NCBI GenBank assembly: GCA_025617375.2
Contig: JAMYGW020000001.1
Coordinates: 558,001-622,000 of the forward strand
DNA: 64,000 nucleotides
Reading direction: 5' to 3'
Source of the DNA: Acarospora socialis
Lineage: Eukaryota > Ascomycota > Lecanoromycetes > Acarosporales > Acarosporaceae
Under the pieces are notes generated by a model. It made no database searches. It saw nothing but the letters and a program-made list of their open reading frames with translations, and was not told the DNA's origin. How positions within the stretch are numbered: the first letter of the stretch is position 1; each line of letters starts with the position of its first letter. Positions 1 through 12,560 of the stretch are shown piece after piece. A program made the translations under genes and the position numbers.

Positions 1-153
1 TTTTTTTTAGAAAAATAATTATGTTTAATTTAATCAGTTACTTAACAATTTACTAAGAAATTAAATTTTACTGTTGCAGTTAAGTAATTATTATATTAAT
101 AAATATAAACTTTTAACTCATATATTAAAGAAATCTCTGATTAAAATGTAATA
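1..153 (+). mobile_element. LTR 3' end, Ty3/gypsy family G (fossil)
   Basis: This matches the last ~150 bp of the 5' LTR of G1 (3751-4082) and, in reverse complement, the solo LTRs at 14811 and 23429. It ends in the degraded family terminus TGTAATA (family end CGTAACA). The window cuts it on the left, so it may be a solo LTR or the end of an element lying outside. It is heavily mutated. Confidence 0.8.
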
Positions 154-1003
154 TTTATTAAATAAATAAACTTTTTATTAATTAATGTACTTTAACTTTG
201 TATTAAATATTTAATACAATAAATAATTTATAATATTTACATATAATGTTTATAAAGTATATTATAAATATATAGTTAAATAAAAAGTACTTTGTAAAAT
301 TATTATTAAACAATTTTATGTTAATAATATTTATCAGTTAAATTTTACTTAATTATTATGTATTAACTGATTTTAGTTTATTCTGAACTATTAAAAAAAA
401 TCTGATTCAGTTTTATCTGAAACTCAGTTCTGAACAGAATTAAGTTAAGTTATAAAGTTAAACTCAGTAAACTGAATCAGATTTTAAAATCTAAGTTTAA
501 TTTAATTCAGTGATCACTTTAACTATTAAAAGTTATGTCAGTAATATAGTTAATTTAAAAACTTTCTTTAAAGAAAAAAAAATTATAATAATAAAAATAT
601 AAAAATTCATGAGTTTAAATCTATAAGTTTAGAAAGTAAATATAACATAAAATTAATAATATTAAATATCTTTTTTACTAATTATAATTATAATCATTAA
701 AATTTAAACTAAATGTTTAAATTAAGTTAAACTTTTAAATTAAATCTGACTTAAATCTTTAAACTTAAAATTTTAACTTAACTCAGTTTAAATTAAAAGT
801 TCAGGTTAAATCAGTCAGAATTGACTTAACTCAGTGATTACTTTAGTTATAGTATTTTTATAATTTTTAAAACATTAATTTTTGACTATTATTTATTAAA
901 TACATTATAACTTAATATATCTGATATAGAAAATTAAAACTTAATATTTTTTATTTAATATTTTATTATTACTCATTTATTTTTTTTATTAATATTATTT
1001 AAT

Positions 1004-1106
1004 GTATTAAAAATTAAGTCTAGTTACTCATCTGTCTTACTGTATTACATAGAAAATACTCACAGTATTTAGTTTAATAATAATAATACTAATTATTTTA
1101 ACAAAT
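1004..1106 (+). repeat. Direct repeat, copy 1
   Basis: It shares the core CTGTATTACATAGAAAATA, and the sequence around it, with 2210-2310 in the same orientation. The 1.1 kb between the copies contains the only longish open frame of this block. The pair could be terminal direct repeats of a small element or a simple duplication. I do not recognise the family. Confidence 0.6.
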
Positions 1107-2209
1107 TATGAGTTTAAACTTCATGTAATTTACACTTAAATCTGCTTCATTGTTATTGTTCTGTTTTAAACTACAAAAAGTTTTATGTTCATAAGTTATT
1201 TTTTATCTTATTATTATCTTTATTACAATGTTAAATCTTAGTGTTAACATCTTTATTATTTTTAAACTTACAGAATATAACTTTACAAAATGACTTATTA
1301 ATATATAAATTTATTTATAATAAAGTAAACTATAAAAGTATATTCAGAAGACTGCATCAAAAAAAACTAAGAAAATTAAATGAAAAAAAAGCAGTAAATA
1401 TTATAACACTAACATTATCTGTTAAAATTAAAAGAAAACTGACAGAAAAAAACTTTAATGATAAGTATAAAATATTTACAGAGTTAAGTAAACTTTTGTA
1501 ATTTAATAATGATACTCAGTTTATGCATCTTATCTGTAAATATTATACTTTACAGTATAATGAGTATAAAAATAAATTTTTTTTTAACTTTCTTATACAT
1601 GTGAAAGTTCTTAAAGAATGTATTAATTTAATAAACATTTAAATAAACAATGATAAATAAACTCTTCTTTATTTATTAATAAGTCTGTTAGTTCAGTATC
1701 ACTTTCTTATATAAATCTAAAGTGTTACTGATGATATAATAACAGTAAAGATAACAGAAATGTTACTAGAAAAAAAGTAAAAATTAAAGAACAATAATAA
1801 ACTTAATAATAAACTTATTATGATGTCTATACAGAGTGAAAAAAAAGAAATAAACAAGAAAATATAATACAGTTACTGTAAATAATCAGAACATACTGTT
1901 AATTAATGCTGAAAGAAACATCTGAAATTAACTTTAAAAAAAAAACTAACTCTTTAATAACTTTAAGTTTTTAAAATATATTAATGATACATTAATAGTT
2001 ATTACATTGATATTACATTAATAATGAACACTGATAACACACTGATTAAATTATGTTAATAATATATCAGTAACTATTATATAAGTAATACATCTGTAAT
2101 ATATACTGATAAAACACTGATACAGTTATTAAACTGATGATACACTAATAAAATATAATGTTTTTACTTTTCTGACAGTGACAGTAACAATATTTAAACT
2201 CAGAAAATA

Positions 2210-2310
2210 TATTAAAAATTAAGTTTAATCACTTATTTATTTTACTGTATTACATAGAAAATATTCACAGTGTTTAGTTTAATAACAATAACATTAATCA
2301 TTTTAATATA
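2210..2310 (+). repeat. Direct repeat, copy 2
   Basis: This is the partner of 1004-1106, in the same orientation and diverged by transitions. The inverted-repeat arm starting at 2403 follows about 95 bp downstream. Confidence 0.6.
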
Positions 2311-2755
2311 ATGTTAGAATTAATTATTTTTTACTTTACTAGACTTTTATTTTTATTATTATCTTAGAATTTTTAACTTTTTAACTTTTTAATAACTTTA
2401 ATTAAAGTGATAACTGAACTAAGTTAAGTTTAGATTTTAAAACTCAGTTTAATTTAACTCTGCTTAAAACTGAGTTTTAAACAGAGTTAAGTTAAATTTT
2501 TCTTAACAGTTCAGACTAAATTAAAATCAGTTAATACATAATAACTAAGTAGAATTTAAATTAATAAATATTACTAACACAAAACTATTTAATAATAATT
2601 TTATAAAAAGCTTTTTATTTAACTATATAATTACAGTATACTTTATAAGCATTATATGTAAATATTATAAACTATTTATTACATTATATATTTAATACAG
2701 AACTAAAGTATATTAATTAATAAGAATATTTTCTTAATAAAGTTAAAAAGTATTA

Positions 2756-3750
2756 AACATTATTTTGTTTTTTGTAATTTTACTGGTGTAATTAGATCTT
2801 TTTTCTTATGTAACTTTATTTATTAATTATAATTATAATTATTAAAATTTATTGAAATTAAAGAGCTCTTTAAAAGTTTAACTCTATCTGATCTAGTGTC
2901 AGAATCTTTTGAGTCACATGATATTGCTTAGTCATTACATGTAACTGTTATTCTTTATGTATTCTAGTCTTTTAGAAAATTAAGACATTTAATATTAAGT
3001 AATAAAAATGTTTCATTTTAACAGATTATGAGTCTGACTTTTCATTTTATCTAAAATGTTTTCTTGTCTTTAATTAATCTTGCTGTTATCATTTTCAACA
3101 GTATCTTTTATTATTTTAATAATTTATCTGAGTGCTTTCTTACATAATCTTTCTTAATAGTTTATCTGTGTACTTTCTTGAGTTATCATCTTAATATTCT
3201 TAAATGATGTTTTTCTTTTGTTTTTTTAATAGTCTATGTGTTTTAATGTTTATTTTACAGAAATAACTCACATAATTATGACTTTCTTAAATAATACTTT
3301 TAATTTCTCTTGTTTTACTGACACTGATAACTATATTTTATGAACTATTAATGTTAAGTTTATTCTTATGAACAAAAATCTATAAACTGTTGTTTCTGAC
3401 ACATTCTCTGAACCTGTCATTATATCTGAAGTGATTAATAATTTAAACTTAAAGTTCTTGTCAGAATACATCATCTGAAGTAGAAAAAATGACAGAACAT
3501 GTTTTATTATAACTCTTTTTTGTTAAAATGACTCTAAAAACTTCATTTAAGATTTATCTGTTCATTAAATGTAGTTAAAACTGAAGAAATTGTATAAGAT
3601 TTAAGAATTTAATGTCAGATATCTCACATTCACTATACTTCTTAGTCATTATTATAATATCTTTAAGTTCATTGAGAACTATGTTGATTTACTTAAGATT
3701 TCATCATGATATTTAAAAAAAATGAATTTTATCTTTTTAAACTGAGTTAT
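2756..3750. other. AT-rich stretch without a recognised gene
   Basis: The composition is less extreme than that of 1-2755. Minus-strand translation around 3000-3350 is fairly continuous in lysine- and isoleucine-rich residues if TGA is read as former TGG, which may be a decayed coding sequence. No family motif is visible, so no function is proposed. Confidence 0.3.
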
Positions 3751-4082
3751 TGTTATAATCATACTTTAAAGAGTAAAGTGTGTCAGAAACTGCACTAAAA
3801 GAAGCATAGTTGACAGTACAGAATGATGAAATACTGAGTGTTTTCTTATAAGTATGTACTTAAAGTACATCAGAATGTCAGAACACCAGGTGTGCTGATA
3901 TGTCTGTTGATATATAGTAAAGTTATTTTTTCTATGAAAACAATCATATTCAACTTAACTCATCTAGTTACCTAATAATCTACTATTAATTTACTTTACT
4001 GCTGCAGACCTGTATAGTTGTTATATTAACAAGCACAAATCACTAGCTCTATATTAGAGAAAGCTCTGATTGAGATGTAACA
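3751..4082 (+). repeat. 5' LTR of G1
   Basis: It is 332 bp and begins TGTTA and ends TGTAACA. It aligns along its length with the reverse complement of the solo LTRs at 14811-15143 and 23429-23781. No matching 5-bp duplication follows its 3' end, which fits an internal region starting there. Confidence 0.85.
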
Positions 4083-7000
4083 CTTTGAACACTCTTATAA
4101 TATAATGATGATGACTACAGCAGTGACACAGAAAGCAGCTTTAATTAATCAGATTAATCTTCAGAATCTTACTGAAACAAATAATGTTTTTAAGATCTCT
4201 GTGTTTAATGTATTCAGTGATGAATAAAAGAAGTTATGAGACTTCTTAATTAAACTTAACTTATATATTGAATTTAATCAAAAGAAGTTTAAGATTAACA
4301 TGAACAAAGAACTGTTCACAGCAACTTATCTTAAAGATGTAGTGTTCAACTGAATTAACTTTCAACTGCATAAGTTTCTTAATAAGTCACTTTATGAAAG
4401 AAACTGAGATCAGAAATTCATTTTTAACAACTTTGTGTGACTTAAGTAAGAGCTTAAATGAGCTTTCAGTGTTGTTAATGAGAAGAAAGTGACAAAAAGA
4501 TAACTTTATGTTCTCAGACAGAATGAGTTAACAATTAAGTATGTTATGAAGTTTCAGAGACTTGTGATTCTAATGAATTAAAATGACAATGCACTCACAT
4601 CACAGTATTACTGAAAACTTTAAGAAGTCATTAAGAATGAATTAATCAGAATGAAATGTTCTGAAGATCTTCAAGAAATGATTGACATAAGTATTAATGT
4701 TAACAATCATCATTAAAAACAATAAATAAAGCATACTAAGCATTACACACTGTGAATATAAGAAAGCAAGAAGACTTCTATGTATTAAAACAATCTGATG
4801 AATCTTGATACAATTGAGAAGTGTCATTAGAAGTCAGATAAGACTAGATAAGCAGAGCATAAACATTAATCAGAATGATTCATTAAGTTTTGACAGCATG
4901 AAGCAGAGACTTAAAGATGCTATAACTGTAAAAAATTCAAACATCTTGCACAAAAATGCAACAGATCTTGAACAGATCAGAAAGAAATTGCAGTAACAAA
5001 TACACACATAATGCACAACATTCTGAGCTGAACAGCTTGTTATGATAATATGTGCAGAGTACACATGAGTGAAAAGAATGAAGTCAAATGGTATTCACAG
5101 AAACTAAGAAAACAAAGAAACTTAAAAAGAACTGAAATTAGAAATTTAGCAGTTATCACAACTGATATTAAAGAAACTAATGATTGAGAAGCTTAAGAAA
5201 ATCATTACTCAGAGCTTAATACTGAGTTCAATACACTTAAAGATGAGTATGAACTCATACAACTCTATTTTAGTGAGAATGAGAAAGATGACTGAGCAGA
5301 AAATCAAAAGAATCACAAACTTTAAAAAGAAACAGAAGTTATAGTGACAGAAAAAAAGTCTGAATCATCTAAGAAAGCATATAAAGTCACTGAGATGATG
5401 AGTGAACAAGTACAATTATATTAACTTCAGAACTAAATCAGCACTCTATGACAAGAGACTGAGTCAGAAGAACTCTCTGCAGAGTTGAATCACTTAAATA
5501 AGTTAATAAGTGAAGTAGTGCACAAAGATATGTCATAAGCACTGATGTGAAAGACAAAATCACACAAGATTAAGATTGATTTACTTTTAAAAAAAGTCAC
5601 AAAGAATGATGAACTGTAAACTCACTTAAAAGACTACATACTGAATAATTTTCTGAAATACATCAGAAAGACTGAATTAAAACTTTAGGTTAAGTATGAC
5701 TGATTTAAATCACATTTATATTCAAAACAATACATTGTAAGAGATATGATGCAATACTAAAGATGTCTTGACTGCACAAAAAGAATTTAAGAATTGACTG
5801 AGTTATTAAAGAATTATGCACAGTTAAAGACACATATAAGATTCTGAAACAATCAGAGATGAGCTTGTCAGAACATAAGTTATGAAATCATAAGATACTG
5901 CTTATAGATGAAAGACAGCTTTAGTGAATGTCACTGTACTCAATGAGCAAGAATTAACTCAAGAAAGTCAGAACTTACTTTGATGAGAATCTTAAGAAAG
6001 AATTCATTAAATTATTAAAATCATCAGCAGAATATCTAATTCTGTTTGTATCAAAAAAGAATGATAAGAAGTGACTATGTGTCAATTACAGACAACTTAA
6101 TGAGATAACACACTGCAATAATTATTCTTTACTGTTAATAAAAGAGTTGCAAGACTGATTAAATAAGACTAAGTAATTCATCAGCTTAGATCTTAAGAAT
6201 GTTTACTATCATGTAAGAATAAAGAACAGTGAAGAATGAAAAACAGCATTTCAAACAAGATACAGACACTATAAATACACAGTCATGCTGTTTAAGCTGA
6301 AGAACACTTTCATTATCTTTCAGCATTTAATTAATGATACACTGAGAGAATATCTTGATGACTTTATAATCACATATTTTAATGATATTCTGATATACTC
6401 AGAAGACTTGAAGACACATCACAAGCATGTGTGAATGATGCTTAAAAAACTCAAGAAATAAGTATTATATATAAAAAAGTTAAAGAGCTGATTCAAGATC
6501 AAGAAAGTGAAATTTCTAGATTATGTGATTTAACTGAACATCATTAAAAAGAATTCTAAGAAAACAGAGACAATCAGAAACTGATTTACACTGAAATGAA
6601 TCAAGAAAGTACAAGTCTTTTTAAAATTAATGAACTATTATTGAAAGTTTGTGTCAAGCTATATAAAGATAACTGAATCATTAATGCATTTAACACATAA
6701 AAGTGAGTCATAACATTGAGATTAAGAGTAGAAGAATGTGTTTCACATATTAAAGAAAAGTCTTAGTGAAACAGCACATCTGAGAATACTCAATTCAGCA
6801 TGCAAGAAAGTACTAAAAATCAATGCTTTAAATTTTGTAATAAAAGTATGTCTGTATCAGATTGAGAATAAACAACAAAGACTCATAGCATACTGATTTA
6901 GAAAACTGTCAGAACTGAAGAAAAGATATGAGATTTACAACAAGAAACTTCTTGTAATAGTGAAAGCACTGCAAGACTAAAGATCTTATCTTGCAAAAAT

Positions 7001-8335
7001 AAGCAAGTTAATTCAGATCTACACAGATCACAAAAATCTAAGAAACTTTGTAACAACAAAGTAACTCAATCAATGACAGATTTGTTAAGCAGAACAGTTA
7101 GTGAACTTTGAATTTCAGATTCATTACAAAAAGAATAATGAAAATGATGAAGTCAACACTTTAAATAGACATTCAGATCATGAAGAAATGAAGATTATTT
7201 ACACAGAAATTTTAAGTGAAGATGAAGAAGAAATTCTCACAAAAGATTTAACAGCAATGTACAAGATAAAGCAAGCTCTCTTAACAAATGAAGAACTCAT
7301 TAAGATGTATTACAGCAGCAGAATTAATAAATATTTAAAAGTTAAATACACAGAAGATCTAGTGCAGAGAAGATATAATATTAGTGACTTTAGAAACTGA
7401 ATCACTCAGATGATCACTGTGTATGATTCATGTTAAAGAAATAAGATTAACTGAGACAAACAATATGATGAAGTAACATAACTAGATGCATCAGATGTAT
7501 TATGAGAGTCAATCATCATGAACTTTATAACAAAGCTATCATCATTAAAGAATTCAGCATGAAGAGTGAGATTTAATAGCATATTGATGATAGTGAATAA
7601 ATTGATTAAGTACACAATGTTCATTTCATTTAAAGAAACTGCAACAGCATCAGTATTAATATACATCATACTGCAAGAATTGATTAGTAATCATGAACTA
7701 TTAAAGAAATTTATCACTGATAAAGATAAGCTGTTTATGAGCAAATTTTGAGAAACACTTACAGCAGAACTCAGAATAAAACATAAAATGTTAACAGCAT
7801 ATCATTCACAGATAGATGAGCAGAGTAAATGAATGAATTAAATAGTAAAAACATACTTAAAATACTATGTTAACAGAAATCAGAACAACTGAATACAGCT
7901 GTTGCTGACAACACAGTTCATATATAATAACATAAAGAATGAGATCACAGAAAGAATGTTTTTCTATGTAAACTACAGTTATCACTTAAAGATATGATGA
8001 GATTCACAAAATCATGAATCATAAAGTCAGAAAGCAATACTAAACATTGTAGAACTCAAGAAACTGCACTAAAATCTGAAAAAACAGATTGAAAAGCAGA
8101 CAGAACAAACAACAAAAGCAAAATCATTTGAAGTAAAAGAAAAGATATATCTTAAAACAGATAATCTTTAAATCAAAGAAAGAAGCAAGAAACTGAATAG
8201 TAAGAGCATAGAATCTTTTAAGATTATATGAAGCATCAAAGAGTTAAGCTATGAGTTAAACTTACTTAAGAAAATGTGAATACACTCAGTATTTAATGCA
8301 TTTATGCTTCAGTGCTGCAATCTTAATTCAGGTTC
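3751..8335 (+). mobile_element. Ty3/gypsy (chromovirus-type) retrotransposon fossil G1, missing its 3' LTR
   Basis: The element has a 5' LTR (3751-4082) followed by gag-like sequence from about 4100, reverse transcriptase at about 5980-6560 (YRQLN, AFQTRY and ILIYSED-type motifs), RNase H at about 6800-7090 and integrase at about 7280-8240. The end of integrase carries the usual 'pushing-through' segment ahead of a chromodomain in this clade. The copy is badly broken, with many breaks in every domain, and cannot be active. The 3' end stops near 8335 against a hAT-like fragment and no 3' LTR follows, so the element is truncated. A second copy of the same family, G2, covers the right edge of the window on the minus strand. 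The age looks old, since the copy is saturated for the local mutation pattern. Confidence 0.9.
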
Positions 8336-8339
8336 ATAA

Positions 8340-8945
8340 TCTGTGATCTTTATCTCTTCATTAAGACACTATTAACTTCTTAATCTTTAGTTTTGTTGAG
8401 AAAGCTCACAGTTTTTTGTCTGTACTACATTGCTGACTTTTTTTCATAAATTGTTAAATTACTCAAACTCTTTCTCTAGATTCATCAGATTCTGATACTT
8501 CTTACTGTCAGTTACTTTTAATTCAGAAGTTTATATGCAGCATTGAGAGCTGTAATAAAGTCACACATAGAGACTTTCTCATATGTATTGAATGAGCAAG
8601 CATCTCATGTAAATTGTCATTGCTTTCTTGATGTGTAAGACTTTCAGAGTCTTTTAACTAAGAGATGAAATCTGAAGATGTGACTGCTGTTATAAAGTAA
8701 TGTGATTGATCTCATTTTTAGTCTTTATAGCACATAGATAAGATTCACACTCAGCTAAGTGATTCTGCTGTTGAAAAATGTTTTTGATCTTCTTGTTCTT
8801 ACAGTATATGCACTTCATAATGAGAGTCTTTGAAAAATCTGTTTCAATGACTCAAAAGTCTGTAATGACATTTTGATTTATGGAATGTTCTTAAATTGAA
8901 GATATAATTGCATGTGGTTAGAGTTGCACAGTGATACTTCAATTT
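8340..8945 (-). pseudogene. hAT transposase N-terminal (BED-type zinc finger) fragment
   Basis: Read on the minus strand near 8840-8700, a CxxC...HLxxC pattern (CIYCKNKKIKN, then NHLAECESYL) resembles the BED zinc finger that opens many fungal hAT transposases. A following segment, DFITALNAAYKL, resembles the region just before the hAT catalytic domain. The reading shifts frame between these parts and several former Trp codons read TGA, so it is dead. The left edge abuts the truncated end of gypsy G1 at about 8335, and the catalytic domain and dimerisation domain are absent here. The right edge near 8945 probably lies close to the element's end, but I could not fix a terminal inverted repeat. 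Confidence 0.45.
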
Positions 8946-9240
8946 GTATGGTAGTCTCTTATAAAACTATGTACATTAATCTTCTTACAATCACATGGTG
9001 TCAACACCAAGATTAAATGACTACTAAACTTAAAAAACTACACTAAATGTTTTAAAACATTGTCATCAATTAAAAAACATTTTTAATTCACTTCTAAAAG
9101 AGTTGGCTTTAGAGCTGCTAGGCAAGACTCAGATTATATATGCAAATTGAACATAGTTTACAAGAGATAAATTGCAAGAATCAAGTCATCATGACATGAT
9201 CTGCTGCTCTACTCATCAATTAAGTTTGTAATAATATATG
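8946..9240. other. Spacer between two head-to-head hAT fragments
   Basis: No coding signal is recognised. The spacer keeps a few GG/CC dinucleotides (for example near 8960 and 9110), more than its flanks. Confidence 0.3.
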
Positions 9241-9960
9241 TGACTTTATTCACACAGAAGAAAAGCAAATACATTTATTTATAGATCTCTGAAGAGCTAC
9301 TCATGATGAAAATCAAGATGGTATAATTTCTCTGAATTCAGCACTCAAAGTTGATGAATGCATGTTGTCTCAGATATTGAATTGATGTTTACTCATCTAC
9401 AATGATGTGAAACAACATCTGAATAAGTTGAATCATGTTTCAACATCATTTCTCTCATTTGAAACATGAAAGCTCATTAGCAGTCATGTGCACATGTAAA
9501 AGAAGCATAATGTACACAATATTCACTTGCACTTCATAGCAACCAACCTACTTTCTAATATAATCCCAATGTATTAAGTAAAAGATCTTGTGCAGCAGAT
9601 GAATCTCAAGTTTAAATCTTATTATGAAGAAAAGTATCTCATTCATGAACAAGTGTCAGCATCAGCTTTTCTTCTTCATCTATTCAGTGAAGAAAAGAAC
9701 TGTCTCATAGAGCTGTCTCTTACTAGAAAGGCACTGATGTCAGAATTGAAATGCAGTTCAATAATGTGTGTTTTTTCTACTTGATTTTTTGAAGACACAA
9801 GATCATCTTTTCACTGATCAAAAGACAGTTTGAGTACTGTGATATATGATGTCAAATATCTTAGTGTCTTCTTGATTATGTCAGATTCTATCACATGTGA
9901 AAAGTTGTTCATCATTGTGAATGAAGTGAAGTACTACTCATGATGTACTTAACATATGTA
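9241..9960 (+). pseudogene. hAT transposase C-terminal fragment
   Basis: Read with TGA as former TGG, this plus-strand stretch is nearly continuous. It ends in a segment resembling the hAT dimerisation domain: hydrophobic YLSVFLIMSDSITCEKLF, compared with the family pattern of a LSIPxxSxxxERLFS block. An upstream helical, acidic and basic region is typical of the part before it. It lies in the opposite orientation to the BED-type fragment at 8340-8945, so the two are separate or rearranged copies. No function remains. A protein search of the TGA-as-W translation against hAT_C (Dimer_Tnp_hAT) would decide. Confidence 0.4.
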
Positions 9961-10063
9961 CATAGCAATCACATTGCTCATCAGTGATTCTGATGCATCA
10001 TTCTGAGATTAAAGACATCTGTGACATAGTAACATCTGCTTGAGTAGTCACAATTATTTATTT

Positions 10064-10988
10064 TCAAATTAAGTGTTTCATATTGATGTTCTGTTCAATA
10101 TCATTGTCTTTAGTTTTTAACTTTTCATTGTCTTCTCAGTGTCTTCACTTCTTGCTCATTATCTCTTTAAATCAACACACATTGAAGAGTTCTTCATTCA
10201 CTGCATCAAAAAATGTCTCAACTCTCTTCATTGATGTCATTTTGACATTCAGATCTGACACTACAAACAAGACTGCTGATAATCTTTGCATTTCAGACAC
10301 ATATCTAATGTGATGATGCACAGCTGTCATTTTCAAGTCATTTAGCACAATTACACATCACTCACACAACAGCACAGTTGCATTGTCTAACACAGATAAT
10401 TATGTGCTGAGTTCTTTGAGTGCTTTCATCTCAAGTTCTGCTGTATCATCTTGAAAGATTATGCTAAAGATATTATAGTCAGTATGAGTATTGTATTCAT
10501 TATAACTTGCTGAGAACATCATTGCAGAAGTATAATCAATGAAATAAAAGTTAATGTTGTACATTGCATGCAACAACATCAGATCACAATCAGTAACTGT
10601 ATTAAGCAAGATTATGATCAATGAAACATGATAGGTCACAATAGTATCAAAAAAGCTTAAGATATCAGTGAGACTGTGTGATTTAAGATGTAATGTGTGC
10701 AATTTGAGTGAATGATAGATCAATAATGAGCTTTTGATCACACACAAAATCTTTGATGACAGCAGTCTTAAAGATGCTGTGTAGAGCATAAATATTGTTA
10801 AGTATCTCTGCTACAGCAGAGTTCTGTGTTAAATAATCAAAGAGAGTCTTTATGATGATGAATGAAGTCACAGCAATTGAATTAATAAATGTGATAGTCA
10901 AACTGAGAAGCTCAGCTACAGTGAGACTTGAATAAATCAGTGTTGATTTGTCAGCTGAGAGTTGATAGTTGAAGATTTGAGTCAACAT
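10064..10988 (-). pseudogene. 2-oxoglutarate/Fe(II)-dependent dioxygenase (clavaminate synthase-like), decayed
   Basis: A cupin-type oxygenase core is readable on the minus strand. HTDY (about 10474-10488) supplies the His and Asp iron ligands and is followed by IIFQDDTAELEMK, the standard strand after it (family: GT-HTDYGTxxLLFQDDxxGLEV). Further on, HHHIRYVSEMQRLSAVLFV gives the distal His and the Arg-x-Ser co-substrate motif. The N-terminal half (from 10988) and the core lie in different frames near 10690-10780, so there is a frameshift or an undetected intron. Glycines and prolines of the family are replaced by Asp, Glu and Ser, as CpC/CpG mutation predicts. The gene is transcribed away from the kinase gene that starts at 11474. 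The substrate cannot be told, and the gene is no longer functional. Confidence 0.6.
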
Positions 10989-11473
10989 GACAAATATAAA
11001 GTTGAGAACATGAAAGTAGAACTGCTGTTTTCAGTTGAGTGAGGTTCAACTTTATGATTAATTGATTGATTTTATTCTACTTAATTGTGATCACTTAATC
11101 ATGCAGCTATGTCTGTTGACTGAAAATTAAAGAATGAGCAATCAGATTATTGTGAAGTTCATATGAAGAATGTGTTTGTGCAGAAAAAATTCAACAGATT
11201 TTGCAAGTATCTGTATCTTCACATCAATTGTTTCTTAGCATTCTGATCACTTTTAATGCTATGCAGCTTTTAAAAAATGTACACTTAGATATCTATCAAG
11301 TACAAATACATCTGTGACTTCATCAAAGACAAGTTTTGAGTTGAACTGTGTAACAACTCAGACTGTGACATCATTATCAAAGACAAATATCTCAAACAGA
11401 CAACAAAGAGAGAGAAATGCTCTGATCATAGCTAATGTGAGTATTTCTGACTTTTAACAATTCAGTATTGACA
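10989..11473. other. Intergenic space between divergent oxygenase and kinase genes
   Basis: This 485-bp mutated stretch presumably held a bidirectional promoter. No box or coding signal survives that I can support. Confidence 0.3.
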
Positions 11474-12560
11474 ATGAGAATTTCAGTGATCTTTGAATTT
11501 TCTCATGCAAGACTCAGTCTTCAACACAATTTATTTTCTCAACATTATCTTGACAAGCTAGTTGCAACAGATTCTCTACATTCTTTCTTACAAATTCTTA
11601 AGTTTTTGTCAGATATGACATCTTCATCATTGATCATTAATGATGCAGTTTAAAGAGCAAAGTTATTGCAGAAACTCTGTTTTTCTGTGCTGAAATCTTT
11701 TATGAATCATTAAAAACAGATGAACTTTTCAGGAAGCTGTTCTGCTGTTTGAATGTGTGAAAATGACATAACAGTTTTCAAAATGATTCTTGCATTTCAT
11801 CTTGATGACTGCAATAGTGAGAAGACAAAAAAGTACAAGAATCTTGAGCAAGAGTCAGTCAAACTTCTGAAATAAGAAAAGAAGATTTACAGTTATCTTG
11901 AAAGACATTCAACAATTCTTCATTGTCTGAAGATTTTGAATGCTGAACTCAAATTTTCTTATATGAAGAATAAAAATCTTTGAATCTTTCTGTGCAACAA
12001 TGTTTTAAAACTGTTTTATATTAAGTTGAGGTGAATTGAGATCACATTGATGACATTTGATTACATTCATTCTTAAGAAGTATTTCAAGACAATATGAGC
12101 ACTCAAAATTTTCTCATCACTGACAACTTGTCTATTGTTCTCTCTGATTTTTCTGACTCAAAGATTGAAGATGAGAAGAGTCTAGTTCAATCAAAGACAC
12201 AGTACAAAAAACAAGATAAAAAATTTATCAGAATCTTCAGAGTCACAGATATCTTTGTCATTGAAAGTTTTATCTATGAGATTGTCACAAGAAAGTTATT
12301 TTATGATGAGCTTGAAGATAATGATGTTAAGAAGTTCTTCAAATGAGCAGAGTTTTCATCAACAATCAATGTATACTTGAGAGAAATCATCAGAGAATGT
12401 TGAATCAGCAAATTTGAAACTGTAAAGCAAGTATTGAATGCTATGTTGACATGTGAAAATGAAGAATTCAATAATATTGAACTCAAAAATATCTTTAGAC
12501 TGATGTATGAAGTCATAAGAAAGATGACTTCAATATGAAAAGTTTGAATTGATTGATGAT
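11474..12560 (+). pseudogene. Protein kinase-like gene, decayed
   Basis: Translation with TGA as former TGG gives an almost continuous kinase fold. An N-lobe region (about 11770-11990) contains EKTKKYKNLEQESVKLLK and an ERHSTILHCL strand. The catalytic loop QDNMSTQNFLI (Asp at 12089-12091) keeps the DxxxxN spacing of HRDxxxxN. LSDFSDSK (12146 onward) stands in the DFG position, and TDIFVIESFIYEIVT matches the DxxxxGxxxYE helix of the C-lobe. The open tail MSTQNFLITDN...DVKKFFK (12095-12346) is the longest uninterrupted part. The catalytic Asp survives but the glycines of DFG and of the helix are lost. It is probably one of the short fungal Ser/Thr kinases. The substrate is unknown, and the gene diverges from the oxygenase upstream. 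Confidence 0.6.

Larger units (their letters stand above)
154..2755. repeat. Hyper-AT-rich block with large inverted repeat (arms about 167-521 and 2403-2755)
   Basis: The reverse complement of 167-521 aligns almost throughout with 2403-2755. The inner end of each arm is the motif TAAAGTGAT / GATCACTTTA, which also bounds the MITEs at 29757 and 41349; a third such end lies at 836-845. The arms therefore look like decayed members of that element family in opposite orientation around a 1.9-kb spacer. The spacer holds a direct repeat (about 1004-1106 and 2210-2310) and short degenerate ACTGATAA-like repeats near 1980-2160. An 86-codon reading frame at 1241-1501 (+) has lysine- and asparagine-rich low-complexity composition and no recognised domain, so I do not call it a gene. 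This is the most AT-rich part of the window, and even CA/TG are scarce. Confidence 0.65.

Noticed and set aside
1241-1501. 86-codon Lys/Asn-rich frame
   Set aside because: Its composition matches random AT-rich sequence and no motif is present. It is kept only as a note within the AT-rich block.
3751-4082. Possible solo LTR rather than a 5' LTR
   Set aside because: The 5 bp after the LTR do not repeat the 5 bp before it, and gag-like sequence follows directly.
7433-7751. Open frames on both strands inside gypsy G1, repeated at 62792-63019
   Set aside because: The minus-strand frame is antisense to integrase, and its counterpart at 62792 is the matching shadow in G2.
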